Assembly (NCBI RefSeq): GCF_020520285.1 | Contig: NZ_CP084742.1 | Location: 2,728,001-2,792,000 of the forward strand | DNA length: 64,000 bases | Direction: 5' to 3' | Source: Pseudomonas sp. L5B5 | GTDB lineage: Bacteria > Pseudomonadota > Gammaproteobacteria > Pseudomonadales > Pseudomonadaceae | Part shown: positions 55,201 through 63,646 of the stretch, one piece after another | Layout of the letters: the number at the start of each line of letters is the position of its first letter | Numbering within the stretch: position 1 is the first letter of the stretch | Notes under the pieces: model-generated | Databases searched by the model: none | What the model was told of the DNA's origin: nothing | The model's input: the letters and a program-made list of their open reading frames with translations, nothing else | Position numbers and translations under genes: made by a program

Positions 55201-55725
55201 TTACTTGCCCTCGAGTTTCATGACCCGAAACAGCAAGTCCACCTGGCGAGACATGTTGTCGATGTCCGCCGTTGCCAGTACCGCCACTTCCTCGCCCAGA
55301 AGGATGTTCAGGTTCTGCGTACCGACCACCACCGTGACGCTCCCCGTGGGCAGCGGGGAAATGTCCAGGGTGAACTCCTGGATCAGCGATGAAGCGGCGG
55401 ACTTGTAGGAAAGCATCTTCCCGGGTTCGGAATAGGTCGCCAGCAGCGTGCCGCTTTCGAGAAAGAAGCCGAAAGAACAGACTTCGTACTCCTGCTCGCC
55501 CCTGAAGGCCGCTGCCAGGCGAATCTGGCCTGGCGAGATATCCTCGCTGTCGCTGATCTCCACCCGGTGCACTTCATTGGGCAAGGCCGTGAGCGCCGCA
55601 TCTGGCGCAAAACTGCGAGTGCCGATGGCGCAGTGGGTGATCTTTCCCTGTATTCCCTGTTTTTTTGCCGACACCAGCTCGGCCAATCCGGCGCGGGTGT
55701 AGGTGACGATTCGGCTGTTGCTCAT
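55201..55725 (-). CDS. Tail-collar/fibre N-terminal protein
   Basis: A 174-residue protein matching the N-terminal attachment module of P2-type gpH (VTYTRAGLAELVSAKKQGIQGKITHCAIGT; FSFGFFLESGTLLATYSEPG). It would bind the baseplate. Its stop ends the reading frame where P2-type fibres continue into the shaft. Overlaps gpI by 4 bp (ATGA). Confidence 0.8.
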   Translation of the reverse strand: MSNSRIVTYTRAGLAELVSAKKQGIQGKITHCAIGTRSFAPDAALTALPNEVHRVEISDSEDISPGQIRLAAAFRGEQEYEVCSFGFFLESGTLLATYSEPGKMLSYKSAASSLIQEFTLDISPLPTGSVTVVVGTQNLNILLGEEVAVLATADIDNMSRQVDLLFRVMKLEGK

Positions 55726-56462
55726 GCTGTAGCTCCAAGACTGAGTTGATTGAGGGCGCACAGATGCAGAGCGCCGCCGGCCTCGCACCCGCTCGCCAGT
55801 TGTGCGGACGGTTCAAGGTGGCCGGCCAGTTCCACCCACGCCCGGGTCACGGTCTTGCCCAAGGCCCCTGACGCACGAGTCCCGGCACGCAGCGTCGGAA
55901 TCGGGGGCAGCACACCGGTGCAGGCGGCGGCCGAAGTCATCAATGGCCGGCTCAATGCCCCGCTGATAGCCGTTGAGCTGGCGAATTCCAGCTGGAAAGC
56001 GATGGACATCTCATCGCGCTCACTCTTGGCATCGTTCAAGCGCCGGATCAGTCGAGCGTGATCACCCGCGCGCCAGTCGCGCAGTACTCGTGCCACCACT
56101 TCAAAGCTGTAGGGCGAGCCTTTGGGAACATGCTCGTACCAGGCGGTGATCCTGGGGGTGTACTCCATCGCCTCGACCGCGTAGGTCAGCGCCTTGCGCG
56201 TCCCCGCTTGTCGCAGGGTCGCCCAGGAGAGGGCGACGGTCAGGCGCTTCTGCGATTCACTGCTGTCGGTGTCCCATTCACCCACCCCCCGGTCGGCCGC
56301 CAGATAAGGCAGGAACGATGCGGGGGTCCGGGCCGGGTCCAAAAGCTCGGGAAAAGGCGGACTGATCCGCTCCAGCAACTTGCCGAAGCCGATATCCAGG
56401 GCTTTTTCCAGGGCCGAGCTGTTGCCCGGCAACAAGCTTTGCGGGTCAGCTTGCTGGCTCAT
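55722..56462 (-). CDS. Tail protein I (P2 gpI family)
   Basis: A 246-residue baseplate wedge protein with LLPGNSSALEKALDI and the DWRAGDHARLIRRLNDAKSERDEM segment. Longer than P2 gpI (about 176 residues) because of an about 60-residue C-terminal extension. Its start overlaps the J stop by 4 bp. Confidence 0.88.
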   Translation of the reverse strand: MSQQADPQSLLPGNSSALEKALDIGFGKLLERISPPFPELLDPARTPASFLPYLAADRGVGEWDTDSSESQKRLTVALSWATLRQAGTRKALTYAVEAMEYTPRITAWYEHVPKGSPYSFEVVARVLRDWRAGDHARLIRRLNDAKSERDEMSIAFQLEFASSTAISGALSRPLMTSAAACTGVLPPIPTLRAGTRASGALGKTVTRAWVELAGHLEPSAQLASGCEAGGALHLCALNQLSLGATA

Positions 56463-57454
56463 AGGGTCCGGACCTCGACGTCGATGCCGGTACAGAACGG
56501 CGCCTGGAACGCCGAGGTGACGATGGGCATCGTGGGTTCGAGGATTTCCAGTTGCACCGCTCCGGCCTTGTGCAGGTTGTAGTCGATCCAGCTAGGGTCG
56601 ACCCGGCCTTCCAGGCGATGGCTGGCATCGGCATACGCTTGCAACTGCTGCTGCGCCGCCACCTTGGTCAATCCCGAGTCGGGGCCGGGGTTGATCTTGA
56701 CCAGCACCCGAATCCTGTAGGGTTTGATCTGTGCCCCCTGCACCGTCACCAGGTCGGTTTCGGGTCGCACATCGGGGCGGGAAAAGTGCGCCCGGACCCG
56801 CTCCAGCAGCGCCGCCGACGGCGTACCGTCGCCTTGGCGCGACAGCACCGTCACCATCACCTCCCCCGGCGCCGTGCGGCGGGCGTTGCCATCCTTGACC
56901 TGGGCGGCGAAGCCATCCGGGTCGAAGGTGTAGGTGACCGTCACCACCCCGGCGTCGCCGGAGTCGACCTTGACCACCGGCCGCTCCCCCAGGGTGAAGA
57001 TCTCCCGTCGATACTGCATGCGCGAACCGGCCGCTGGCGCATGGGGCGCCAGGTAGTAGCGCAGTCGTGCATCGTCGTCGCTCTCGTACACCGGCGGCAC
57101 CGGCGGAAAGGCCTGGTCGTCGCCCGGCACCAGCAATTGGCGCTCCAGGCCCATGTCGGCCAGGCGCGCGTCCAGGTTGCTGCCGGTGGCCCACCACGCC
57201 AGCATCTGGCGGATCCGCGCGTTGTACTTGCGCTCGTGGGTCTGCAGGCGCACGCAGAAGGCCTCGAGGGCCATGGTCAGCAGCTCGCTCTCGTTGTCCA
57301 GGCTGGTGCGCAACCTGTCCGCCTGCGCCGGGGAGCGAGCGGCGACATAGTCAAGGACGAAGGCCTTGAACTCGGCCAGCAACGGCTCGAACTCGTCGAC
57401 CTTGACGATCTCCGGCTCTTGGAGCTGGTTCTGCCCGGGAATCAGCATGCTCAT
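56459..57454 (-). CDS. Baseplate protein J (P2 gpJ family)
   Basis: A 331-residue J-type wedge protein with the LLTMALEAFCVRLQTHERKYN segment, MLAWWATGSNLDARLADMG and a C-terminal IDYNLHKAGAVQLEI. Together with W and I it makes the baseplate wedge. Overlaps W by 4 bp. Confidence 0.92.
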   Translation of the reverse strand: MSMLIPGQNQLQEPEIVKVDEFEPLLAEFKAFVLDYVAARSPAQADRLRTSLDNESELLTMALEAFCVRLQTHERKYNARIRQMLAWWATGSNLDARLADMGLERQLLVPGDDQAFPPVPPVYESDDDARLRYYLAPHAPAAGSRMQYRREIFTLGERPVVKVDSGDAGVVTVTYTFDPDGFAAQVKDGNARRTAPGEVMVTVLSRQGDGTPSAALLERVRAHFSRPDVRPETDLVTVQGAQIKPYRIRVLVKINPGPDSGLTKVAAQQQLQAYADASHRLEGRVDPSWIDYNLHKAGAVQLEILEPTMPIVTSAFQAPFCTGIDVEVRTL

Positions 57455-57783
57455 GTCACCACCTCGAAGGATTGCCGGCGGTTGTTCCAGGTCCCGGCGA
57501 AGCGCAGCAGCAGGCCCGCGCCCTGGCGGCTGGCGACAATGACCTCGGGCTCGAAGTCGGCGATGCCGTTGGCCTTGTTGTAGAACGCCTCGGCAGCACG
57601 GCTCTGGGCCAGGACCAGCAGGTCGTCGCCGAGATTGCGCCCCAGCAACTGCGGGATCAGCGAGCCATACAACGGTCGCTTCTGCCGGGTGCCCAGGGGG
57701 GTGGTCAGCGCTCGGGTGGCACGCTGGACGAATTGCAGCCAGTCATCGACCGCTGCCCCGGTGTGTCTATCAACGCCGATCAT
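57451..57783 (-). CDS. Baseplate protein W (GP25 family)
   Basis: A 110-residue GP25-like protein (VDDWLQFVQRATRALTTPLGTRQKRPLYG). GP25-like proteins nucleate sheath assembly at the baseplate. The start at 57783 gives MIGVDRHTG and a good ribosome site. Confidence 0.9.
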   Translation of the reverse strand: MIGVDRHTGAAVDDWLQFVQRATRALTTPLGTRQKRPLYGSLIPQLLGRNLGDDLLVLAQSRAAEAFYNKANGIADFEPEVIVASRQGAGLLLRFAGTWNNRRQSFEVVT

Positions 57784-57793
57784 GGCGAACTCC

Positions 57794-58405
57794 TTATGCG
57801 GTACTGATGACTCGGCCCTGGTGCTCCACCAGCGGGCCACGCAAGTGCACGCCCCCGGCGTCCAGCCGCAGGCCGCTGGCGCCCAGGCTCAGGTCCACGG
57901 CATCGGCGGTCATCACCAGGCGGGCGTTGCCCAGGCTCAGGTCCAGGGCTTCACGGCTGCCGCTGAACGCCGCCGGGCCGTTGCTCCAGGTCAGGGTGTG
58001 GCTGGTGTCGTCGTAGCTGCTCTGGCTGCCGTCGCGGTATTGCCGACGAGTCAGGCCGGCAACGGTGGAAGCCGGGGGAAAGCGCTGGCTGTTGAGCCCG
58101 AACAAGGCCACCGACTGCCCACCGCCCTCCCCCGCGCCGTGGTTGAGCAACAGGCACTGCTCGCCCACCGATGGGATGCGCGACTCGCTCTGCTCCCCGG
58201 CACTGGGGTTGAAGAACCGGATGGCCGGGGTCAGCAGGTCGCCATGGCTGACCCGGCAGGTATTGCTGGCAGCATCCACCGAATGGCAGACACCGATCCG
58301 GCAGAAGCTCTCGGCACGCCGATGCAGGTCATCCAGCTCGGTTTCCATCTCGGCCAGGCGCTCGATGATCGGCGCCAGTTGCACCCTCAGGAAGGCATCG
58401 AACAT
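57794..58405 (-). CDS. Baseplate assembly protein V
   Basis: A 203-residue gpV-like protein: FDAFLRVQLAPIIERLAEME, a central GEQCLLLNHGAGEGG segment and repeated short C-terminal beta strands (ALDLSLGNARLVMTADAVDLSLGASGL). It forms the spike that pierces the target outer membrane. The usual iron-binding HxH tip motif is not obvious. Confidence 0.9.
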   Translation of the reverse strand: MFDAFLRVQLAPIIERLAEMETELDDLHRRAESFCRIGVCHSVDAASNTCRVSHGDLLTPAIRFFNPSAGEQSESRIPSVGEQCLLLNHGAGEGGGQSVALFGLNSQRFPPASTVAGLTRRQYRDGSQSSYDDTSHTLTWSNGPAAFSGSREALDLSLGNARLVMTADAVDLSLGASGLRLDAGGVHLRGPLVEHQGRVISTA

Positions 58406-58408
58406 GGC

Positions 58409-58936
58409 TCAGTCCTCCAGGGCTCGGTATTGGCTCGGATCGTCGATGCTGGAGACTTCCCAGCGGCGGGCGAACAGTGGCTTGCCAACGGGATCTTCCA
58501 GCAGCGGCGGGCCGAGGTAGATCGCCTGGTCGAAACTCAAGGTCCAGGCCTCATGGGTCGGCTGCGGTTCGCTCGCGACCGAGGGCAACGCGACGAGGTT
58601 ACCCGGCGCGCCGCATTGCTCCGCCGACCAGCCCCAGCGGTTGTCCGCCAGCAGCGCCATCAGGCGGCTGGCCAGGTCGCATGCGGCAAGCGCCGCCCCC
58701 TGGGCCTGGCGCGGCACCCGCACCTGCACGGCAATGCGCAGCAACTGCGCCTGGCGCCCCTGGCTGGAGCGCGGGGCCTGCTGGTTGTGCTCCAGGTCCA
58801 GCCACACCCAGGGCAGCTCGGCGCTGCTGTCCAAGCCCTGGCGGCTGCCGACCTGCAACCCCGGCTCGGCCTCGCGCAAACCGCGCTCGATGGCCTGCAA
58901 CAGGTCGGAAGGTTTACGAATATCCGGTACGGACAT
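58409..58936 (-). CDS. Hypothetical tailocin protein (PA0615 position)
   Basis: A 175-residue protein before V (start MSVPDIRKPSDLLQAI). The LPWVWLDLEHNQQ and RIAVQVRVP segments are of the type seen in phage tail-completion proteins. The same position in the R-pyocin locus holds PA0615. Function not assigned. Confidence 0.65.
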   Translation of the reverse strand: MSVPDIRKPSDLLQAIERGLREAEPGLQVGSRQGLDSSAELPWVWLDLEHNQQAPRSSQGRQAQLLRIAVQVRVPRQAQGAALAACDLASRLMALLADNRWGWSAEQCGAPGNLVALPSVASEPQPTHEAWTLSFDQAIYLGPPLLEDPVGKPLFARRWEVSSIDDPSQYRALED

Positions 58937-58956
58937 GAAGATCTCCTGTTGCACCT

Positions 58957-59472
58957 TCAGGGGTGCCGGGCCACTGCCGGTCCGCCCTGCAACAGGGCCT
59001 GCGACTCGCGAACCCACTGCTGCAATGCCTTCAGTTGCTCGGCGTTGGCGTGGCACTGGTTGTAGTTGTCGACGACGCTGGCGGCGACGGTAGAGAGTGC
59101 AACACCCGAGGCGGCGCCATCAGTGTCGCGGGGGCCTGCGGCCACGGGCAGGTTGGCGGCGCCGGCGTCGTGCACCCGGACAAAACCGCCAGGCACCACG
59201 CAAGCGCTATCAGCGGCTTGGGAAACATAGATGGGGATCTCCTTGGTAATGGTCGCGCCCGCTTGGTAGACCTTGACGATGCGGTCGACGTACTCGACCA
59301 CCACTTTCTCCTTGACCGTGCCCAGGGCCTGGCCCTGCTCGAAGGACTGGCGCAGGCGGGCCTCATCGAGCACGTGGTTCCTGCTGCGCTCACTGCCGGC
59401 CCCGGTCACGTAGCCCAGGGCATAGAGCAACCCGGCCATGATCGCCACGGCCAGCCAACTACGAATGTTCAT
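58957..59472 (-). CDS. Inner-membrane spanin Rz
   Basis: A 171-residue protein with one N-terminal membrane helix (about 7-25) and a long periplasmic helical part (VLDEARLRQSFEQGQALGTVKEKVVVEY). It forms the i-spanin that spans the envelope with Rz1 and disrupts the outer membrane in lysis. Rz1 is encoded inside this gene in another frame. Confidence 0.82.
   Translation of the reverse strand: MNIRSWLAVAIMAGLLYALGYVTGAGSERSRNHVLDEARLRQSFEQGQALGTVKEKVVVEYVDRIVKVYQAGATITKEIPIYVSQAADSACVVPGGFVRVHDAGAANLPVAAGPRDTDGAASGVALSTVAASVVDNYNQCHANAEQLKALQQWVRESQALLQGGPAVARHP
59031..59228 (-). CDS. Outer-membrane spanin Rz1, embedded in Rz
   Basis: A 65-residue lipoprotein in a shifted frame inside Rz. 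Signal and lipobox read MFPKPLIALAWCLAVLSGC, followed by a Pro-rich mature part (TTPAPPTCPWPQAP). A strong AAGGAG site precedes the ATG. Size, lipobox and proline content are those of o-spanins. Confidence 0.82.
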   Translation of the reverse strand: MFPKPLIALAWCLAVLSGCTTPAPPTCPWPQAPATLMAPPRVLHSLPSPPASSTTTTSATPTPSN

Positions 59473-59502
59473 GCTGATTCTCCTTGGCGCAGGCCTGCGG
59501 CC

Positions 59503-60066
59503 TCAGGCTGCCGGCAGGCCCATTGCCGAGCGCGCCCGGCCCCAGAGCTGGCGACGATCTTCCAGGCCGTTCAGGCCGCCATTGATGAGCCGGGTGATGG
59601 CGTTGAATTCGTCACGATCGGCCAGGGCATTGAGCCCCGCCCGTTCCCAGAACCAGGCCGCCGATTCGGCGGCCCATTGCGCCTGTTCCAGCAGCTCGGG
59701 CAACTCCAGCAGGCGTTCGTCACCGAACAGCCCGAGGCTGCACTGGCGATAGTTGCTGCGCCCGGTGACCTGGATCAGCCCACGCCCGCGATAGCGCTGG
59801 CCGTCGCCATCGGCCTCGGGGGTATTGCCCAGCCGCGCGGCCAGGGTGCCGGTGTCGTACTTGCTCAGGTACTGGTCGCTGCCCAGCTCGCGCACGTATT
59901 GCAACTGCCCGGACTCATGGCCGATCTGCGCCAGGAACGCCGCCTGGCGCTTGGGCGTGTCGATCTGCCGGCGCGCCATGGCAGCGTTGAGCGGGGATAC
60001 GAAAACGCCCGCTTGGCGGCGGGCGTTCGGCATGATCTTGAGCAACTGCTCTTCAGTGATCGGCAT
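59503..60066 (-). CDS. GH19 endolysin
   Basis: A 187-residue glycoside hydrolase family 19 lysozyme/chitinase. The catalytic Glu is in FLAQIGHESGQL and the family signature reads RYRGRGLIQVTGRSNY. No signal peptide is visible, so a holin is needed for release; no holin gene was found in the window. Confidence 0.93.
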   Translation of the reverse strand: MPITEEQLLKIMPNARRQAGVFVSPLNAAMARRQIDTPKRQAAFLAQIGHESGQLQYVRELGSDQYLSKYDTGTLAARLGNTPEADGDGQRYRGRGLIQVTGRSNYRQCSLGLFGDERLLELPELLEQAQWAAESAAWFWERAGLNALADRDEFNAITRLINGGLNGLEDRRQLWGRARSAMGLPAA

Positions 60067-60078
60067 AAGGGATTCCTT

Positions 60079-60576
60079 TCATTTGTTCTTTCCTCGAAAC
60101 AGCGCGAGCAGTGGGTTGGACGAGGTCCTGGACTCGGTCGAAATCGATTCGCCAACCGTCAGTTGCGGGCGCAGCGCCTGCTGCGGAAACACTTGCTGGA
60201 CAGGCCAGTCGCGCAATTGCTGGCGATACTGCTGCACGCTGGCGAACTCACTAGCTGACAGGGTCGTTTCGACACCCGCCTCTATCTGGTCACGGTGCCT
60301 GGCTACCACCCCATCGGTTTGCAGCAACTGCGCGTCGCGCCAGCTACGCTCGTTCTCCTGTAGCCACTGCGCATCGGGGGCCGGCAAGTCCACCAGCACC
60401 GGGTAACCATCTTCCCTGGCGGCCATTCTCTTCGGGCTCAGGGCCAGCTCGCTCAACAGCGAATGCCAGTAGCGTTCGGGCACTTCGACCACGTCGTCCG
60501 GCATGTCGCTGCCATGGATCGCCGGGAGGTAGGCACCACAGGTGCTTGGGCTGAAAAAGATCGTCGAGTTGTTCAT
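60079..60576 (-). CDS. Tail fibre assembly chaperone, cassette 3
   Basis: A 165-residue protein. The N-terminal part is specific to its fibre; the C-terminal block WRDAQLLQTDGVVARHRDQ ... SEFASVQQYRQQLRDWP is shared with the other cassettes. Directly downstream of the fibre; no overlap (stop and start adjacent). Confidence 0.85.
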   Translation of the reverse strand: MNNSTIFFSPSTCGAYLPAIHGSDMPDDVVEVPERYWHSLLSELALSPKRMAAREDGYPVLVDLPAPDAQWLQENERSWRDAQLLQTDGVVARHRDQIEAGVETTLSASEFASVQQYRQQLRDWPVQQVFPQQALRPQLTVGESISTESRTSSNPLLALFRGKNK

Positions 60577-61470
60577 TCAGTACCCCACCACTCGGTAATA
60601 GATGAGCCACTGCGAGCTGTTCCCCAAGTGGTTGAAAACCCTCAGTTGGCAACCTTGGTTGGTCACCTTGTTCCAAACCGCAATCACCATGGCTGCACCG
60701 GTGCCTGCATGGTTGGCCACAATGGAGCGCACGCCATTTGGAAAGGCAACCGGAAAGGTGACGTAGGCATCACCGGATTCGTTGCTGGTGCAAATCCCCC
60801 ATTGATCGATGATGCCGCTCGGATGTCGTTGAAAGCCCGAAGCACCATACGAAGCGCTGAACATGGGCGAATACTTCAGCGCGGCATCGCCGTCGTCCAG
60901 GGTCCAGCCATGGTCATACAGGTTGCGCCGGAACACCGCCCGGGTACCCGAGGTGAAAACCATGGAACCACCCGCAGCCACCGCGACCGCAGACAGGCTA
61001 TCCCCTTGGAAGCTTTGCACCTTGAATGCCCCGCCCCAGCCAAACACCGTGACCAGGCCACCGGGCGCCACCGCCGCCCACTCGGGCAAGGTCACGGTCA
61101 CCGGGGCCGTCAGGGCGATCAGCTTGCCGACATCACCAGGGGCCAGGGCCACGTCGCGATCATAGTTGTCTTGCCCTGCATAGCTGCCCAGGGCCCGTTG
61201 CACGAACTCGGTGGTCGCGACCTTGCTACTCGCATCGAACTTCGGCGCCGTATCGAAAGCGCCCTTGCCACGCAAGGCCGTCAGCAGCTGGTTATTCACC
61301 CCTTCGACCGGTGTGGTACCCGAGGCCCGGATAACGTTCAGCAACTCTTCGGTCACCGAGTTGCCCCAGTTCGCGGAAATCAGCGAGCCGGGCGTTCCCG
61401 CCACGGCGTCCTCATCCACGAACCTGCCGTTGACCAGGCCAACGCTGGGTACGCTCCTTGGATAATCCAT
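60577..61470 (-). CDS. Tail fibre protein, cassette 3
   Basis: A 297-residue fibre protein. The N-terminal about 95 residues (MDYPRSVPSVGLVNGRF, WGNSVTEELLNVI, TTEFVQRALG) are close to those of the cassette 2 fibre; the distal part differs and ends in YYRVVGY. Distal variation on a conserved base suggests a receptor-binding end. AGGAG lies just upstream of the ATG. Confidence 0.85.
   Translation of the reverse strand: MDYPRSVPSVGLVNGRFVDEDAVAGTPGSLISANWGNSVTEELLNVIRASGTTPVEGVNNQLLTALRGKGAFDTAPKFDASSKVATTEFVQRALGSYAGQDNYDRDVALAPGDVGKLIALTAPVTVTLPEWAAVAPGGLVTVFGWGGAFKVQSFQGDSLSAVAVAAGGSMVFTSGTRAVFRRNLYDHGWTLDDGDAALKYSPMFSASYGASGFQRHPSGIIDQWGICTSNESGDAYVTFPVAFPNGVRSIVANHAGTGAAMVIAVWNKVTNQGCQLRVFNHLGNSSQWLIYYRVVGY
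61186..61215. repeat. 30-bp identical block, copy in cassette 3 fibre
   Basis: This block is identical to 62716-62745 and codes the TTEFVQRALG region of both fibres. It is long enough to serve as a point of recombination. Confidence 0.85.
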
Positions 61471-61578
61471 TGTTTCACTCCTGCCATTTCTGGCGTCTCG
61501 ACTGACGAGCGCAGTTTCGCCACCCAAGGCAGCGCTCGATCAGGACAGTTCACGCTGAAGATGAATATCAGTGCCGCA

Positions 61579-62070
61579 TCAGGACGATGCGTCCGGGACC
61601 GGTTGCGCGGGCTTCCTGGCCCGGGTGCGCTTCACCGCGGGAGCCGCGGTGGGTTCCGGCACTGCTTGCACAGGACGCTTGTCGCTAGCGGGGAACTCGT
61701 CCTGGGCCGGCCACTGGCGCAACAGTCGCCGGTAGTCCTGCAGGCTCTGGAACTGGGCCGCCGACAAGGTGGTACCGCCACCGGCATCCAGCTCATCGCG
61801 ATGGCGTGCCACCACGCCGTCGGTCTGTTGCAACTGCCCGTCGCGCCAGGTTCGCTCGATCAGCGCCTGGGTCTCGGGGGCGGGGCCCGGGCGCTCCACC
61901 AGGATCGGTCGACCCAGCTCGTCGGCGGCGATGGCCTTGCCCTGGCCCTGGCCTTCGAACAGCTTCTGGTATTCCAGGTCGGTGATCTTCACCGCCTGCT
62001 CCAGCAGCGCCGGTTCATGCTCGTCGGAGCACAGGAAACCCAAGGTCTTCGCTAGAAAATACTTGCTCAT
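61579..62070 (-). CDS. Tail fibre assembly chaperone, cassette 2
   Basis: A 163-residue chaperone with TWRDGQLQQTDGVVARHRDE and FQSLQDYRRLLRQWP, followed by a Lys/Arg/Pro-rich tail (VKRTRARKPAQP). It is adjacent to the fibre of cassette 2, with no gap. Confidence 0.85.
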   Translation of the reverse strand: MSKYFLAKTLGFLCSDEHEPALLEQAVKITDLEYQKLFEGQGQGKAIAADELGRPILVERPGPAPETQALIERTWRDGQLQQTDGVVARHRDELDAGGGTTLSAAQFQSLQDYRRLLRQWPAQDEFPASDKRPVQAVPEPTAAPAVKRTRARKPAQPVPDASS

Positions 62071-63000
62071 TCAATACCCCCAAACCAGGATGCGGCCGCC
62101 AAGAGGATTGGGCACCGGTGCGTTGTTGCCGATGATGTCCCGGGCCTTGGCCACCACCACTGCCTTGTTGCTGCTGGACAGGTCGAAGGCCCAGACCGTG
62201 GTCCGGCCTGTGGCTCCCCAGCCCAAGGGATTGAGTTCGTTGGCAATACCTCCCAGCACTGCGTTGGGAAACTGGATAGGCAGCGAGACGATCATGTTGC
62301 CGTTGCTGTCGGAGCCACCGGCAATCCACTGGACGATCAGGCCACTGGGCAACTTCTGGTAACCCGTGCCGTCCATCAGGCAGGCAAAACCCGGCATATG
62401 GCGCATCGGTACGCTGCCCAGCAATGCCGTCCACTCGCCATTGAGGTGTTTGACCAGCACCACCGAATCGCCCACGCCGAACTCGAAGCTGCTCAGGTAG
62501 CCATTGCCGACGGCGATCTTGTCGCCACCATTGACCACCACAGTCATGGCCCCGGTACCGGTGTTCATCAGGTACAGGGCGCTACCGTTGGCGATGGCCG
62601 GCCCGGCCGCGGGCAAGGTGATGCTGTAGCCGCCATAACCGAAGCGCACGCAACGACCGATGTCGGCGGCGGTCAGGGTGGTGGCCGCGTTGTACACCGC
62701 CACATCGCGCAGCGAGCCCAGGGCCCGTTGCACGAACTCGGTGGTGGCCGCCGACTTGCCGTTGTCGAACTGCGGTTTGGTCTGGAACAGCGCGCCGCTG
62801 CGCAGCGCCGTGATCAACTGGTTGTTGCTGCCTTCCAGCGGAGCGATGCCCGCCGCCGAAAGCACGTTGAGGATTTCATCGGTGATCGCGTTGCCCCAAC
62901 TGGCCGGGATCAATGATCCCGGAGTGCCGGCAACCGGGTTTTCATCGATGAACCGGCCATTGACCAGCCCGGAGCTGGGTACGCTTTTTGGATAGTCCAC
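62071..63000 (-). CDS. Tail fibre protein, cassette 2
   Basis: A 309-residue fibre beginning MDYPKSVPSSGLVNGRF at GTG 63000; the GTG follows AGGAC with normal spacing. The N-terminus matches the cassette 3 fibre, the C-terminal half is unrelated and ends in GRILVWGY. The long N-terminal extension in the open frame is not supported. Confidence 0.85.
   Translation of the reverse strand: MDYPKSVPSSGLVNGRFIDENPVAGTPGSLIPASWGNAITDEILNVLSAAGIAPLEGSNNQLITALRSGALFQTKPQFDNGKSAATTEFVQRALGSLRDVAVYNAATTLTAADIGRCVRFGYGGYSITLPAAGPAIANGSALYLMNTGTGAMTVVVNGGDKIAVGNGYLSSFEFGVGDSVVLVKHLNGEWTALLGSVPMRHMPGFACLMDGTGYQKLPSGLIVQWIAGGSDSNGNMIVSLPIQFPNAVLGGIANELNPLGWGATGRTTVWAFDLSSSNKAVVVAKARDIIGNNAPVPNPLGGRILVWGY
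62716..62745. repeat. 30-bp identical block, copy in cassette 2 fibre
   Basis: Second copy of the identical block found at 61186-61215; same position within the fibre reading frame. Confidence 0.85.
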
Positions 63001-63139
63001 GTGTGATGTCCTGATACGACGCTTGCCCCCTGAGCGCCCCATTGCAGCTCGGCTCGATGAGCGGCGAGGCCGGGGCGGCCCCGAGGTGGTGGGCAAGCGT
63101 CTTGGGATGATTAAAAAGTGGCTCGAGGCTTCGAGCCGT

Positions 63140-63646
63140 TCATGGGGCAGGCAGCCAGTCAGGGGCTTGCGGGCGCGCGGCCACGGCCGGAAAACCCTGG
63201 GCGTCGGGCCATTCACGCAAGGCCTGGCGATACTCCAGCAACTGCAGGTACTGCTGCGCGCTAAGGCTGGTGCCGCGGCCCAGGTCCTGTTCATCGCGGT
63301 GCCGGGCGGCCAGCCACTGGCTGCCCTCCAGGCTGTCGCTGCGCCATTGGCGTTCACGGGCTTCCGCGCCCTGGGCCACCACCTCGGCCACGTGGGCGCG
63401 GGCCATGGTTTCCAGCTTTTCGCCTGGCAGTGTCAGCAATGGCTCAACCACCGGCTCGGTTGCCTCAGCCGCCGAAGCCGGCACTGGGCTGGCCTGCAAC
63501 TCCATGCCCACCTGCACTTCGCGCCCCGGGGGCACAGGGTGGATGGACGCGAGGAACTGCGGGGCGAACAAATCAGTGATGGCGTAGTCGCCGGTCTCGA
63601 TCAACTCGACCACCACGCCCCCTTCTACACGGGCATAACGGGCCAT
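63140..63646 (-). CDS. Tail fibre assembly chaperone, cassette 1
   Basis: A 168-residue chaperone with the shared C-terminal block (QWRSDSLEGSQWLAARHRDE ... YLQLLEYRQALREWP) but a longer N-terminal fibre-specific part. The ATG at 63646 overlaps the fibre stop by one base (TGATG). Confidence 0.85.
   Translation of the reverse strand: MARYARVEGGVVVELIETGDYAITDLFAPQFLASIHPVPPGREVQVGMELQASPVPASAAEATEPVVEPLLTLPGEKLETMARAHVAEVVAQGAEARERQWRSDSLEGSQWLAARHRDEQDLGRGTSLSAQQYLQLLEYRQALREWPDAQGFPAVAARPQAPDWLPAP

Noticed and set aside
60004..60027. A 9-bp hairpin resembling a terminator
   Set aside because: It lies inside the N-terminal coding part of the endolysin and has no T-tract; it probably reflects codon choice.
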